A model generated the notes under the pieces. The model did not search any database and was not told the origin of the DNA. It worked only from the letters and a program-made list of their open reading frames with translations. Made by a program: the position numbers and the translations under genes. Shown piece after piece: positions 10,174 through 19,592 of a stretch of 64,000 bases of DNA. Every line of letters starts with the position of its first letter. Within the stretch, counting starts at the first letter, position 1. This stretch comes from Winslowiella iniecta (GTDB taxonomy: Bacteria; Pseudomonadota; Gammaproteobacteria; Enterobacterales; Enterobacteriaceae): assembly GCF_001267535.1 (NCBI RefSeq), contig NZ_JRXE01000013.1, forward strand, positions 75,129 to 139,128. Direction: 5' to 3'.

Positions 10174-11133
10174 ATGAGGCACGATAAACCCGGCGTATTG
10201 CTGGTTAATCTCGGCACGCCTGATGCGCCAACCCCTGCTGCGGTAAAGCGCTATCTGAAACAGTTTCTCAGCGATCCGCGTGTTGTCGACACCCCGCGCT
10301 GGTTGTGGTGGCCGATCCTCAATGGCGCGATCCTGCCGATCCGCTCACCGCGTGTGGCAAAACTGTATGCATCAGTATGGATGGATGACGGCTCTCCGCT
10401 GCTGGTGTACAGCAAGCGTCAGCGTGAAGCGCTGGCTGCCCGGCTGGATATGCCGGTGGCACTGGGCATGAGTTACGGCAATCCCAGCCTGAAAAGCGCC
10501 GTGGACAGTCTGATGGCGCAGGGCGTGACGCGCCTGATCGTCCTGCCGCTCTATCCACAGTTCTCCTGCTCGACCGTGGCTGCGGTATGGGATGGCTTAA
10601 CCAAAGTGTTCGCCAGTTACCGTTCGCTGCCGGACGTGCAGTTTATCCGTGATTACGCCACGCATCCCGGCTACATTGACGCACTGAAGGCATCGGTGGA
10701 GCGCTCTTTTGCCGCCCACGGTAAACCCGATCTGCTGGTCATGTCTTTCCACGGCATTCCACAGCGTTTTGCCGACGAAGGCGATGATTACCCGCAGCGT
10801 TGCCGCGATACTGCGGATGCGCTGGCAGAGGCACTGGGGCTGGGGCCGACCGAAGTGATGATGACTTTCCAGTCGCGCTTTGGTCGCGAGCCGTGGTTAA
10901 CACCGTATACCGACGAAACACTGAAAGGCTTGCCGGCAAAAGGCGTGAAGCATATTCAGATTATGAGTCCGGGTTTCTCCGCTGACTGCCTGGAAACGCT
11001 GGAAGAGATTAGCGAACAGAACCGCGAATTCTTTATGCACGCCGGTGGTACGCAGTTTGAATATATTCCGGCACTGAATGATGACGCTGAACATATCGAT
11101 ATGATGGTGGATTTAGTTACCCGTCAACGCTGA
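10174..11133 (+). CDS. hemH: Ferrochelatase
   Basis: HemH inserts Fe2+ into protoporphyrin IX, the last step of haem synthesis, at the inner face of the membrane. The 319-residue protein starts [20 protein letters not shown]. The ATG at 10174 is chosen over one 21 bases upstream because AAGGA precedes it at good spacing and it aligns with the E. coli start. [22 protein letters not shown] with the conserved metal-binding His, and [12 protein letters not shown] are clear signatures. aes, next to hemH in E. coli, is missing here. Confidence 0.97.
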   Translation: MRHDKPGVLLVNLGTPDAPTPAAVKRYLKQFLSDPRVVDTPRWLWWPILNGAILPIRSPRVAKLYASVWMDDGSPLLVYSKRQREALAARLDMPVALGMSYGNPSLKSAVDSLMAQGVTRLIVLPLYPQFSCSTVAAVWDGLTKVFASYRSLPDVQFIRDYATHPGYIDALKASVERSFAAHGKPDLLVMSFHGIPQRFADEGDDYPQRCRDTADALAEALGLGPTEVMMTFQSRFGREPWLTPYTDETLKGLPAKGVKHIQIMSPGFSADCLETLEEISEQNREFFMHAGGTQFEYIPALNDDAEHIDMMVDLVTRQR

Positions 11134-11150
11134 TGAGTTTGGCTAAAGCC

Positions 11151-11180
11151 AGGCCGTGAATATGTTATCATTCACGGCCT
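11151..11180 (+). terminator. Perfect 11-bp hairpin between hemH and gsk
   Basis: AGGCCGTGAAT and its exact complement are separated by an 8-base loop, 17 bases after the hemH stop and 24 bases before gsk. There is no long T run, so it may be a terminator that needs help from other factors or an RNA-stability hairpin. Confidence 0.5.
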
Positions 11181-11203
11181 GAATTCTTCCGAAGCTATTA
11201 ATC

Positions 11204-12511
11204 ATGAAATTTCCCGGCAAACGTAAATCCAAACACTACTTCCCCGTCAGTGCCCGCGATCCATTACTGCAACCTCAACTCCAGCCAGAAAGTGAAAACG
11301 GCAGCAGCTGGGTGGTGGGTATCGATCAGACACTGGTGGATATTGAAGCCAAAGTGGATGATGCCTTTGTCGCGCGTTATGGCCTGAGTGCCGGTCACTC
11401 GCTGGTTATTGAGGATGACGTCGCCGAAGCGCTGTACAACGAACTGATGCGCGAACAGTTAATCAGTCATCAGTTCGCCGGTGGCACCATTGGTAACACC
11501 CTGCATAATTACTCGGTACTGGCCGATGACCGTTCGGTATTGCTCGGCGTGATGTGCAGCAATGTACAGATTGGCGGTTACGCCTATCGCTATTTGTGTA
11601 ATACCTCCAGCCGTACCGATCTTAACTACTTACAGGGCGTAGATGGCGCAATTGGCCGCTGCTTCACCCTGATTGGTGAGCATGGCGAGCGTACCTTTGC
11701 CATCAGCCCGGGCATGATGAATCAGCTGCACGAAGAGAATATTCCGGAGCAGGTGATTGCCGGTGCTTCGGCGCTGGTGCTGACTTCTTATCTGGTGCGC
11801 TGTAAGCCGGGCGAGCCGATGCCTGCCGCCACCATGAAAGCCATCGGGTATGCGAAAAAGCATAATGTGCCGGTGGTGCTGACGCTCGGTACTAAGTATG
11901 TGATTGCCGATAATCCGCAGTTCTGGCGCGACTTCCTGCGCGACCACGTGTCTATTGTCGCGATGAATGAAGATGAAGCGCAGGAACTGACTGGCCTCAG
12001 CGATCCATTGCTGGCTTCCGATAAAGCACTGGACTGGGTTGACCTGGTGCTGTGTACTGCCGGGCCAAACGGGCTGTATATGGCCGGTTATACCGAAGAT
12101 GAAGGCAAGCGTAAGACCAACCATCCGCTGCTGCCAGGAGCGATTGCCGAATTTAACCAGTATGAGTTCAGCCGCGCGATGCGTCATCAGGATTGTCAGC
12201 AGCCGCTGCGTATTTTCTCGCATATTGCCCCTTATATGGGCGGCCCAGAGAAGATTATGAATACCAATGGGGCAGGGGACGGGGCGCTGGCGGCGGTGCT
12301 GCATGATATTACCGCCAACAACTATCACCGCGCCAATGTGCCAAACTCCAGCAAGCATGTGCGCAGTTATCTGACCTACTCCTCGCTGGCACAGGTATGT
12401 AAGTACGCGAATCGCGTCAGCTATCAGGTGCTAAATCAGCACTCGCCACGTCTGACGCGGGGATTGCCGGAGCGTGAGGACAGTCTGGAAGAGTCTTACT
12501 GGGAAAGGTAA
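11204..12511 (+). CDS. gsk: Inosine-guanosine kinase
   Basis: Gsk phosphorylates inosine and guanosine with ATP in purine salvage. The 435-residue protein (E. coli 434) is a PfkB-family kinase. The anion-hole motif NTNGAGDGALAAV lies near residues 352-364 with the catalytic Asp in GAGD, and GGTIGNTLHNYS near residue 93 contributes to the substrate site. It converges on ybaL with a bidirectional hairpin between the two. Confidence 0.96.
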   Translation: MKFPGKRKSKHYFPVSARDPLLQPQLQPESENGSSWVVGIDQTLVDIEAKVDDAFVARYGLSAGHSLVIEDDVAEALYNELMREQLISHQFAGGTIGNTLHNYSVLADDRSVLLGVMCSNVQIGGYAYRYLCNTSSRTDLNYLQGVDGAIGRCFTLIGEHGERTFAISPGMMNQLHEENIPEQVIAGASALVLTSYLVRCKPGEPMPAATMKAIGYAKKHNVPVVLTLGTKYVIADNPQFWRDFLRDHVSIVAMNEDEAQELTGLSDPLLASDKALDWVDLVLCTAGPNGLYMAGYTEDEGKRKTNHPLLPGAIAEFNQYEFSRAMRHQDCQQPLRIFSHIAPYMGGPEKIMNTNGAGDGALAAVLHDITANNYHRANVPNSSKHVRSYLTYSSLAQVCKYANRVSYQVLNQHSPRLTRGLPEREDSLEESYWER

Positions 12512-12522
12512 CGGCGGTTTGG

Positions 12523-12544
12523 GGGGAGTCGAAAACGACTCCCC
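12523..12544. terminator. Bidirectional hairpin between gsk and ybaL
   Basis: A 9-bp stem GGGGAGTCG / CGACTCCCC with loop AAAA sits between two convergent genes. It belongs to a family of similar hairpins also seen after ushA and ybbP. Confidence 0.65.
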
Positions 12545-12560
12545 TGGGATTTCATATCGG

Positions 12561-14249
12561 TTAAATCGGGCACTGCTCGGGCTGTGGCTCGGTTTCCAGC
12601 TCCAGCTTAAGCATATTCAGCATACTGTTAGCGATTTCGCGCTCCCCCATCACCACGCGGTCAGCTCCGCGCTCCATAATATATTCCACTTCATCGTCAT
12701 AATGCGCACGGGCAATAATCTCGATATTCGGACGTTTTTCGCGGGCGGCAGTGACAATCTCACCGGCTTCATAACCATTCGGAATCGTCAGTAACAGCCA
12801 GCGGGCACAATCCAGCCGCGCCAGTTCCATGGTATCGGCGCGCGCCGCATTGCCCAGCACCGCTTTAATACCCTGCTCGCGTAACGCTTCGACGCGTGGT
12901 CGGGAATTCTCCACTACCACAATCGGTACGCCTGCTTCTATCAGGCGTGAGCCAAGCAGGCTGCCAACGCGGCCATAGCCGACCACCAGCGCGTGATTAC
13001 ACAGGTCGACCGGGATCTGCTTCTCTTCTTCGATGGCTTCTTCCATGGTCTGCTCGTCGAGCGTTTCGGTTTTCTCCAGAAAACGCTCCAGCAGGGTAAA
13101 CAGAATCGGGTTCAGCATAATCGACAGAATCGCTGCCGCCAGCACCAGGTTGCGCCCCTCTGCGGAGAGAAGATTAAGAGAAATACCCAGTCCGGCCAGA
13201 ATAAAGGCGAACTCGCCGATTTGTGCCAGACTGGCTGAAATGGTCAGCGCGGTTCGGCGTGAATGGCCAAACAGCGTCACCAGGAAATAGGCAGCGATGG
13301 ATTTGCCCAGCACGATAATGGCCAGCGCTCCGAGAACCGCCAGCGGCTCCTGCACCAGAATCATCGGGTCAAACAGCATGCCCACCGAGACAAAGAACAG
13401 CACGGCAAACGCATCGCGTAACGGCAGTGTATCGTGAGCGGCACGATGGCTCAGTTCTGACTCATTCAGCACCATACCGGCGAAGAAGGCACCCAGCGCA
13501 AAGGAGACGTCGAAGAACTCAACGGCACCGAAAGCGATGCCCAGCGCTAATGCCAGTACCGCAAGGGTAAACAGTTCACGTGAGCCGGTTGCGGCGCTTT
13601 TTGCCAGAATCCACGGCACCACGCGGCGACCGACCACCATCATCAGCACCATAAATGCCACTACTTTACCGATGGTCAGCACCAGATCCCACGCCAGCAT
13701 TGAGACACTGGCGTTGCCTTGTTCCAGCATACCGGCAATCGCAGGCAGCAGAACCAGGGTTAAGACCATCACCAGGTCTTCAACAATCAGCCAGCCAATG
13801 GCGATTTGACCACGCTGGCTGTCAATCAACTGACGTTCCTCCAGCGCGCGCAGTAACACCACGGTACTGGCGGTGGAGAGACAGAGGCCAAACACTAAAC
13901 CGGTAATCAGCGACCAACCCATACTCCATGACAGCGCCATACCCAACAGGGTAGCAACCGCAATCTGCGCAATGGCACCGGGAATAGCGATGGATTTGAC
14001 GGACATTAAATCTTTGAGGGAGAAATGCAGACCAACACCAAACATCAACAGAATAACGCCAAGTTCAGCCAGCTCCGGGGCGAGGTCGGTGTCAGCGACG
14101 AAGCCTGGCGTAAAAGGGCCAGCCAGTACCCCCGCTAACAAATAGCCGACTAAAGGGGAGATGCGCAGGCGGTTAGCCAGCATGCCCAGGAGGAAGGCAA
14201 GAACCAGGCCTCCGACAATTGTCGTGATAAGCGGTGTGGTGTGATGCAT
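12561..14249 (-). CDS. ybaL: YbaL, CPA2-family cation/proton antiporter with RCK domain
   Basis: The 562-residue inner-membrane protein has about 12 membrane segments in its first 390 residues, as in KefB/KefC-type antiporters, and a C-terminal TrkA-N/RCK nucleotide-binding domain beginning at NHALVVGYGRVGSLLG (Rossmann GxGxxG). Length agrees with E. coli YbaL (558). The transported ion is inferred from the family to be K+ or Na+ against H+. E. coli has fsr between ybaL and ushA; here the interval is non-coding. Confidence 0.93.
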   Translation of the reverse strand: MHHTTPLITTIVGGLVLAFLLGMLANRLRISPLVGYLLAGVLAGPFTPGFVADTDLAPELAELGVILLMFGVGLHFSLKDLMSVKSIAIPGAIAQIAVATLLGMALSWSMGWSLITGLVFGLCLSTASTVVLLRALEERQLIDSQRGQIAIGWLIVEDLVMVLTLVLLPAIAGMLEQGNASVSMLAWDLVLTIGKVVAFMVLMMVVGRRVVPWILAKSAATGSRELFTLAVLALALGIAFGAVEFFDVSFALGAFFAGMVLNESELSHRAAHDTLPLRDAFAVLFFVSVGMLFDPMILVQEPLAVLGALAIIVLGKSIAAYFLVTLFGHSRRTALTISASLAQIGEFAFILAGLGISLNLLSAEGRNLVLAAAILSIMLNPILFTLLERFLEKTETLDEQTMEEAIEEEKQIPVDLCNHALVVGYGRVGSLLGSRLIEAGVPIVVVENSRPRVEALREQGIKAVLGNAARADTMELARLDCARWLLLTIPNGYEAGEIVTAAREKRPNIEIIARAHYDDEVEYIMERGADRVVMGEREIANSMLNMLKLELETEPQPEQCPI

Positions 14250-14809
14250 GCCTGTCTCCTTGTGTCTCCCGGTTTAGCTGAAGCTGCAAATCCAGTTATT
14301 GCGGGTGTATGCAAATGTGTCCGGTTGTAAGTATTGAGTTTATTGCATATTTCTGGCGCGCGCTTGTCAATAATGGTGATAATTGCAAAAAAGATGAAAA
14401 ATGAGAGAAAAACCGTGAATGAGTGAGATTTCTCACACTCATCATAATTCAGGCTATATATTATCACGTTAAGATGCGGGGCAATTCACAGATATCCATC
14501 CTCCGTGCGGGCTATTTTCACCGATTACTCGGCAGGAAAGTCGCCAGAATGCCGATAAGTGGCAGATAAGCACAGATTTGCCACGCCAGCACCACCTTAT
14601 CCCACGCTGTATTCCGCGGTTAGTCGGCAATGTGCCATCGCTGAAAACGTGATCGCTGACTTATCTATAACAATCCTGACTGGGTACTGTCATAAAACTG
14701 CGGGATAATGGGTAAGTAATTATAAAAAATTGAATGCATTGATGTTATTGCGCACGGCGATTTACACTGGCGTGATAATGCGATGGCGTTGCTGACAAGG
14801 AGATCGATT
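14250..14809. other. Non-coding interval between divergent ybaL and ushA
   Basis: The 560 bp hold no convincing gene. The ybaL-proximal half is AT-rich and should contain the ybaL promoter. The stretch 14690-14790 should contain the ushA promoter and ends with the strong AAGGAG ribosome site at 14797-14802. The place corresponds to that of fsr in E. coli, and I see no recognisable fsr remnant. Confidence 0.6.
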
Positions 14810-16471
14810 TTGCGTTTAACGACAAAAGTTTTACCCGGGGTTTTATTGTTGTCATTAATGGCGACGCCATTGCTGGCGCAGGCGTGGGAAAAAGACCGCA
14901 GCTATAAATTCACGGTATTGCATACCAACGATCACCACGGGCGTTTCTGGAATAACGATCATGATGAGTATGGCCTGGCGGCACAGAAAACCCTGGTAGA
15001 CAGCATTCGTTACGATGTGCAGGCGCATGGCGGTTCGGTACTGCTTCTCTCAGGTGGGGATATTAATACCGGCGTGCCTGAATCCGATTTGCAGGATGCT
15101 GAACCTGATTTCCGAGGCATGAACCTGATTGGTTACGATGCGATGGCGATTGGTAATCATGAATTTGACAACCCGTTGTCGGTGTTACGTCAGCAGCAAA
15201 AGTGGGCCAAATTCCCGCTGTTGTCGGCCAATATCTATCAGAAAAGCAGCGGTAAGCGTCTGTTTCAGCCTTACGCCCTGTTTAATCGCTCTGGCCTGAA
15301 AATTGCGGTTATCGGTTTGACTACCGACGACACCGCCAAAATCGGCAACCCGGAGTACTTTACCGATATGGAGTTCCGTAAACCTGCTGCTGAAGCGAAG
15401 GCGGTGGTTGAGGAGCTGCGTGCCAGTGAAAAACCGGATGTGATTATTGCGGCGACCCATATGGGCCATTACGACAATGGTCATCACGGTTCCAACGCGC
15501 CGGGCGATGTTGAAATGGCACGCGAGCTGCCAGCGGGTTACCTCAATATGATTGTCGGCGGACATTCGCAGGACCCGGTCTGCATGGCCAAAGATAATGT
15601 TAAACAGGCCGACTACGTACCGGGTACACCATGCGTGCCGGACCAACAAAACGGCACCTGGATTGTGCAGGCCCATGAGTGGGGAAAATATGTTGGTCGT
15701 GCCGATTTCACCTTCCGTAACGGCAAGCTGACGATGGATCACTACGAGCTGATTCCGGTTAACCTGAAGCATAAAGTTAAAAACAGCGACGGCACTGAAA
15801 CCTGGGTTAACTACACCCAGCAAATCGAAAAGCATCCGGGCATGATGAAGTTACTGACTCCCTTTCAGAAGAAGGGCGAGGCGCAGCTCGGCGTGAAGAT
15901 TGGCAGCGTCAACCAGCATCTGGAAGGTGACCGCAGTAAAGTGCGCTTTGTTCAGACCAACCTGTCGCGCGTAATTCTTGCCGGGCAGATCGATCGCACC
16001 AAGGCCGATTTTGCCGTGATGAGCGGTGGCGGCGTGCGTGACTCGATTGAAAAGGGCGATATCACTTATAAGGATGTGCTGAAAGTACAGCCGTTTGGCA
16101 ATACGCTGACTTACGTCGATATGAAAGGTAGCGACGTCGAAAAATATCTGGCGGTAGTGGCCAATATGCAGGTCGACTCTGGTGCTTATGCTCAGTTTGC
16201 CAACGTCAGTCTGATTGCCGACGGGAAAGGCGTCAGCGAGGTCAAAATCAAAGGTGAGCCGTTGCAGCGCGATAAAACCTACCGCATGGCGTTACTCAGC
16301 TTTAATGCGACCGGTGGTGATGGTTATCCGAAGGTCAGTGACAGGGCAAGTTACGTTAATACCGGTTTTGTTGATGCGGAAGTGCTGAAACAGTATATCG
16401 AGCAACATTCTCCACTCGATGCTGCAAAATATGCACCGCATGGCGAGATTATTTATAAAACAGCCAACTGA
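14810..16471 (+). CDS. ushA: UshA, periplasmic 5'-nucleotidase / UDP-sugar hydrolase
   Basis: UshA hydrolyses nucleotides and UDP-sugars in the periplasm for scavenging. The metallophosphatase domain begins with TVLHTNDHHGRFW, followed by LLLSGGDINTG and IGNHEFDNPL (di-metal ligands). The C-terminal substrate domain has VMSGGGVRDSI and FNATGGDGYP. I prefer the TTG at 14810, since AAGGAG lies 7 bases upstream and translation from it gives a clean signal peptide ending LLAQA. An ATG at 14783 would add nine residues with no good ribosome site. The protein is 553 residues, close to E. coli UshA (550). Confidence 0.93.
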   Translation: MRLTTKVLPGVLLLSLMATPLLAQAWEKDRSYKFTVLHTNDHHGRFWNNDHDEYGLAAQKTLVDSIRYDVQAHGGSVLLLSGGDINTGVPESDLQDAEPDFRGMNLIGYDAMAIGNHEFDNPLSVLRQQQKWAKFPLLSANIYQKSSGKRLFQPYALFNRSGLKIAVIGLTTDDTAKIGNPEYFTDMEFRKPAAEAKAVVEELRASEKPDVIIAATHMGHYDNGHHGSNAPGDVEMARELPAGYLNMIVGGHSQDPVCMAKDNVKQADYVPGTPCVPDQQNGTWIVQAHEWGKYVGRADFTFRNGKLTMDHYELIPVNLKHKVKNSDGTETWVNYTQQIEKHPGMMKLLTPFQKKGEAQLGVKIGSVNQHLEGDRSKVRFVQTNLSRVILAGQIDRTKADFAVMSGGGVRDSIEKGDITYKDVLKVQPFGNTLTYVDMKGSDVEKYLAVVANMQVDSGAYAQFANVSLIADGKGVSEVKIKGEPLQRDKTYRMALLSFNATGGDGYPKVSDRASYVNTGFVDAEVLKQYIEQHSPLDAAKYAPHGEIIYKTAN

Positions 16472-16511
16472 CGCCCCTGCCGAGGGTTAGCACCCTGCAT
16501 ACCATCAGAAC

Positions 16512-16637
16512 GGGAGCCGAAAACGGCTCCCCTGGGAGATTCCAGAAATTCCGGTCGTTTTTCCTTAACGATCAGCGTCAGGCGTTCCGGTTCCCCAATA
16601 ACCGATCGAAACCGTAGGGGCGGCGTTCTCGCCGCCC
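16512..16637. terminator. Two strong hairpins between convergent ushA and the PACE gene
   Basis: The first hairpin (16512-16531) is an 8-bp stem GGGAGCCG / CGGCTCCC with loop AAAA. The second (16618-16637) is an 8-bp stem GGGCGGCG / CGCCGCCC with loop TTCT. A short phrase GCCGAGGGTTA occurs both before the first (near 16480) and after the second (near 16640), which suggests a small interspersed repeat. They probably serve as terminators for both convergent genes. Confidence 0.6.
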
Positions 16638-16672
16638 GTGCCGAGGGTTAACATCCCTCATGATGTTGTTTC

Positions 16673-17107
16673 TCAGGCCTGGCACGCGCGCCGCGCCATC
16701 AGCTTCTGGCGCAGCGTGTCATACACCCAGTTATAAACCACGGTGTACGGCAGAAAGAACAGGAAAAAGCCTACTTCGACCAGAAACGCCTGCCACAGAG
16801 TGGCATTCAGCATCCACGCGGCGATCGGCAAACCAATGGCGATAAACCCGCCTTCAAAGCCCAGCGCATGCATGATACGAACGCCAATGCCGCGTTTTGC
16901 CACTCCCGGCGGATACAATCGGTCAAAACCGGCGTTGTAAATCATGTTCCATAGCATGGCAACGGTCGACAGCATGATCGCCAGCGCGCCCATCTGAAAC
17001 AGCGGTTTATCCATAATCCAGGCGGCCAGTGGCGAGACGATCAAAATGGCCAGCGCCTCAAAGCCTGTAGCATGTAAAAAACGTTCTTTCAGTGTTCTGG
17101 TAGGCAT
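16673..17107 (-). CDS. PACE-family multidrug efflux protein
   Basis: The 144-residue protein is two repeated halves, each with two membrane segments: ERFLHATGFEALAILIVSPLAAW and GVRIMHALGFEGGFIAIGLPIAAW. The tandem R-hhHAxGFE pattern is the mark of PACE (AceI-like) transporters, inner-membrane exporters of biocides such as chlorhexidine or of polyamines. The ATG at 17107 follows AGGAG at 6 bases, and a GTG two codons upstream is less likely. A divergent LysR gene lies 90 bp away, which is typical of PACE genes and suggests that it controls this one. Confidence 0.88.
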   Translation of the reverse strand: MPTRTLKERFLHATGFEALAILIVSPLAAWIMDKPLFQMGALAIMLSTVAMLWNMIYNAGFDRLYPPGVAKRGIGVRIMHALGFEGGFIAIGLPIAAWMLNATLWQAFLVEVGFFLFFLPYTVVYNWVYDTLRQKLMARRACQA

Positions 17108-17197
17108 ATCCACTCCTTTATAAGTTCAGCTAAACATTTTCATCGTTTTTACTGGTAAGATAAAATGAGTATCCATCGATAAAAGCGATAGTTCACC

Positions 17198-18067
17198 ATG
17201 CGCTACTCTCCTGAATCACTCGAAGCTTTTGTACAAACGGTAGAAAGCGGTTCTTTTTCGGCGGCGGCGCGCGCTTTGCGCAAAAGTCAGTCGACCATCA
17301 GTACCGCCGTGGCAAACCTGGAAACCGATCTTGGCTTTGCCCTGTTTAATCGCGAGGCGCGCCAGCCAGTGCTGACGGAGGAGGGCAGGCGGGCGCTGGC
17401 ACAGGTACAGGAAATTCTGGCGGCCAGTTCACGACTCGATGAGCTGGCGGTGCGACTGGCTGGCGATGTCGAACCGCGCCTCAGTCTGGCGATTTCCGAC
17501 TTCTGGCAGGCAGACCATCATGAATCGCTGCTGAAGCGCTTTGCGGCACGCTATCCGGCGATTGAATTTGAATGCATGATTGCTGAAGATGCGGATCTGA
17601 TCGATCTGCTGTTGCTGGGTCGCGTACATGTCGGCGTGGTGCGGGTGCAGCCGAAGCTGCCGCTGGAAATTGCCACTTCGCGGCTACAGGTTCAGGCGCA
17701 GATGGCGATCTATATTCATCAGCAGCATCCGCTGGCGCAGCAGAGTCAGGTGACGCAGAGTCAGCTTAACGGCGAACGCCAGCTGCGGCTGAATACCTGG
17801 GCACCGAGTCTGCATCAGCGGGCTGAGGGGGCGGTATGGTTTGCGCCTTCCTATCTTTTATTGCTGGAGATGGCGGAACAAGGTTTTGGCTGGAGCATTT
17901 TGCCGCGCTGGCTGGTCGAGCAATTTGGGCATCAGGTACTGACCGAGCTGCCGGTTAATGGCTGGCCACAAAGTATCGCGGTCGATGCGGTATGGTCGAA
18001 ACGCTCGCCGCCAGGCCCGGCCGGGCGCTGGATGATCGATCAGCTCTGCGCCCAGCGGCAGGACTAA
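17198..18067 (+). CDS. LysR-family regulator, divergent from the PACE efflux gene
   Basis: The 289-residue protein has the N-terminal LysR helix-turn-helix ([38 protein letters not shown]) and a substrate-binding domain from about residue 90. The N-terminus [12 protein letters not shown] resembles regulators next to PACE-type genes. Its 3' end overlaps the convergent ybaK by 4 bp. The effector cannot be read from sequence. Confidence 0.87.
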   Translation: MRYSPESLEAFVQTVESGSFSAAARALRKSQSTISTAVANLETDLGFALFNREARQPVLTEEGRRALAQVQEILAASSRLDELAVRLAGDVEPRLSLAISDFWQADHHESLLKRFAARYPAIEFECMIAEDADLIDLLLLGRVHVGVVRVQPKLPLEIATSRLQVQAQMAIYIHQQHPLAQQSQVTQSQLNGERQLRLNTWAPSLHQRAEGAVWFAPSYLLLLEMAEQGFGWSILPRWLVEQFGHQVLTELPVNGWPQSIAVDAVWSKRSPPGPAGRWMIDQLCAQRQD

Positions 18068-18543
18068 TCGCGCCGCGCGATATCCGCCAGCCGGGCATTC
18101 AGCAGTGCGGCCAGATCGCTGGCGGCCAGCTCGATATCCAGCCCGCGCTTGCCGCCGGAGATAAAGATGGTCGGCCAGCCGGTCGCCAGATGATCAATTA
18201 CCGTCGGCAGCCGTTTTTTCTGACCTAACGGGCTGATGCCGCCAACCAGATAACCGGTAATGCGTTGCGCTATCTGCGGGTCGGCCATCTCTACCTTTTT
18301 TGCCCCCAGCGCTTTAGCGACCTTTTTCAGATCCAGCTGGCCGGAAACCGGTGTGACCGCCACCGCCAGATTTTTCGCGTCGCCATTCATTGCCACTAAC
18401 AGGGTTTTATACACCTGTTCGGCATTCAGATTGAGCTTACGTACCGCTTCATCGCCAAAGTGGGTTTCATCACTGTCATGCTGATAAGAATGCAGAGTAA
18501 AGGCAACTTTCTGTTTTTCCAACAGGTTAACCGCCGGGGTCAT
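18064..18543 (-). CDS. ybaK: YbaK, Cys-tRNA(Pro)/Cys-tRNA(Cys) deacylase
   Basis: YbaK removes cysteine that ProRS has wrongly attached to tRNA-Pro. The 159-residue length equals that of E. coli YbaK. Family marks are [21 protein letters not shown] at the N-terminus, the conserved Lys in QVYKTLLV (about 42-49), and [18 protein letters not shown] (about 117-134). A perfect 10-bp hairpin (18630-18654) lies upstream, outside the gene. Confidence 0.95.
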   Translation of the reverse strand: MTPAVNLLEKQKVAFTLHSYQHDSDETHFGDEAVRKLNLNAEQVYKTLLVAMNGDAKNLAVAVTPVSGQLDLKKVAKALGAKKVEMADPQIAQRITGYLVGGISPLGQKKRLPTVIDHLATGWPTIFISGGKRGLDIELAASDLAALLNARLADIARRD

Positions 18544-18688
18544 TTTCCGCTCCTGAATAGAGAAGGCTCATCGTGCCTGATGAAGAAAAGTACTGGCGAA
18601 AATCCAGGCTTTGAGCGACAATCGCCGTCCCATCAGCAACTCGATTGCTGATGGATAACCAAAATCATAAAAAAATTCCTCTTTGACG

Positions 18689-18716
18689 GGCCGATAGCGA
18701 TATTGGCCTTTTTTTT
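18689..18716 (+). terminator. Hairpin with T8 run between ybaK and ybaP
   Basis: Stem GGCCGATA / TATTGGCC with loop GCGA is followed by eight T on the plus strand. Both flanking genes are read on the minus strand, so it is oriented as a terminator for plus-strand transcripts, possibly read-through from the LysR gene at 17198. It may also act on the ybaP 3' end. Confidence 0.5.
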
Positions 18717-19518
18717 ATCTGCCTTTCAGCAGATCCGGCAAATTGCCTTCGCCATAGAGGTGTAAGGCGCCGACCGCCACCACATAGCGACCCGCCGGTA
18801 AACCGCGTAGTGTTTCGCACCAGCGACGATTGCGCTGATGCATTAATACATCATTCAGTTCACTGCTGAAGGTGGTGGGCAGCGCGACCTGATTCTGCCC
18901 CGGTGGCGTTTCCAGCCACCAGCTCACCATGGTCTGCAACAGGCGGGCATTGGTGTGCCAGTGTTGCAGGGTATCGGTCAGCAGCGACATGCCGTTGTCC
19001 GGCAGAGTTTTCAGTAACTCAAGCTGTTCGTCCGGGCCTTCCAGCTCTGTCACTGACAGCTGGCGCTGCTTTGCCGCCTGCAACAGCTGATAATCAATGC
19101 CATAATCCGGCCGCAGACCCAGTCGCTGCGCCTGTTGCGCCTGCAACATCAGCGCCACCTGCCAGCCGGGCAGTGAGGCGATGATCTCCGCATCAATCGA
19201 CAACTCGTCGCACAGCCGCGTCAGCGTGTTCAGATTGTCGGCTGACAGACGATGCGCCAGCGGCGGGTGCGATTCGCTGTGGGCGAAAGGCGAAGCGCCG
19301 CCGGTAATATCCGCCTCGACAATCAGTGTATCCGCCTTATTCAGCCGATGCAGCAGCGTCGCGGGCAGCGGCATCATATCGCGGGTGCCCATATGGATGC
19401 TGCCGACCAGATGCAGTTGCCGCTCGCCGGGCAGAATAATATCCAGCGCCGGATAAGCGTATTTCACCGGTGAAAGCGCTCTGAACAGTGAGGTCACTTT
19501 GCGCAGCAATTTGCCCAT
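18715..19518 (-). CDS. ybaP: YbaP, TraB/GumN-family protein
   Basis: The protein (267 residues from the chosen start) carries the TraB/GumN motifs: HLVGSIHMGTRDM near the N-terminus, EADITGG, EYGID-like DYGIDYQLL, ELEG, and the C-terminal YVVAVGALHLYGEGNL. The two Gly-x-x-His motifs are thought to form a metal-protease-like centre; activity is not shown for this protein. The ATG at 19518 (MGKLLRKV) aligns with the E. coli start, and seven codons upstream are an unlikely extension. Confidence 0.88.
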   Translation of the reverse strand: MGKLLRKVTSLFRALSPVKYAYPALDIILPGERQLHLVGSIHMGTRDMMPLPATLLHRLNKADTLIVEADITGGASPFAHSESHPPLAHRLSADNLNTLTRLCDELSIDAEIIASLPGWQVALMLQAQQAQRLGLRPDYGIDYQLLQAAKQRQLSVTELEGPDEQLELLKTLPDNGMSLLTDTLQHWHTNARLLQTMVSWWLETPPGQNQVALPTTFSSELNDVLMHQRNRRWCETLRGLPAGRYVVAVGALHLYGEGNLPDLLKGR

Positions 19519-19592
19519 TTTTCCGCCCTTTGCCATCAAACAATTTATGCTAGCGCGTTAACTGACTGATGAACAGAGCAAATCTGTAAGCG

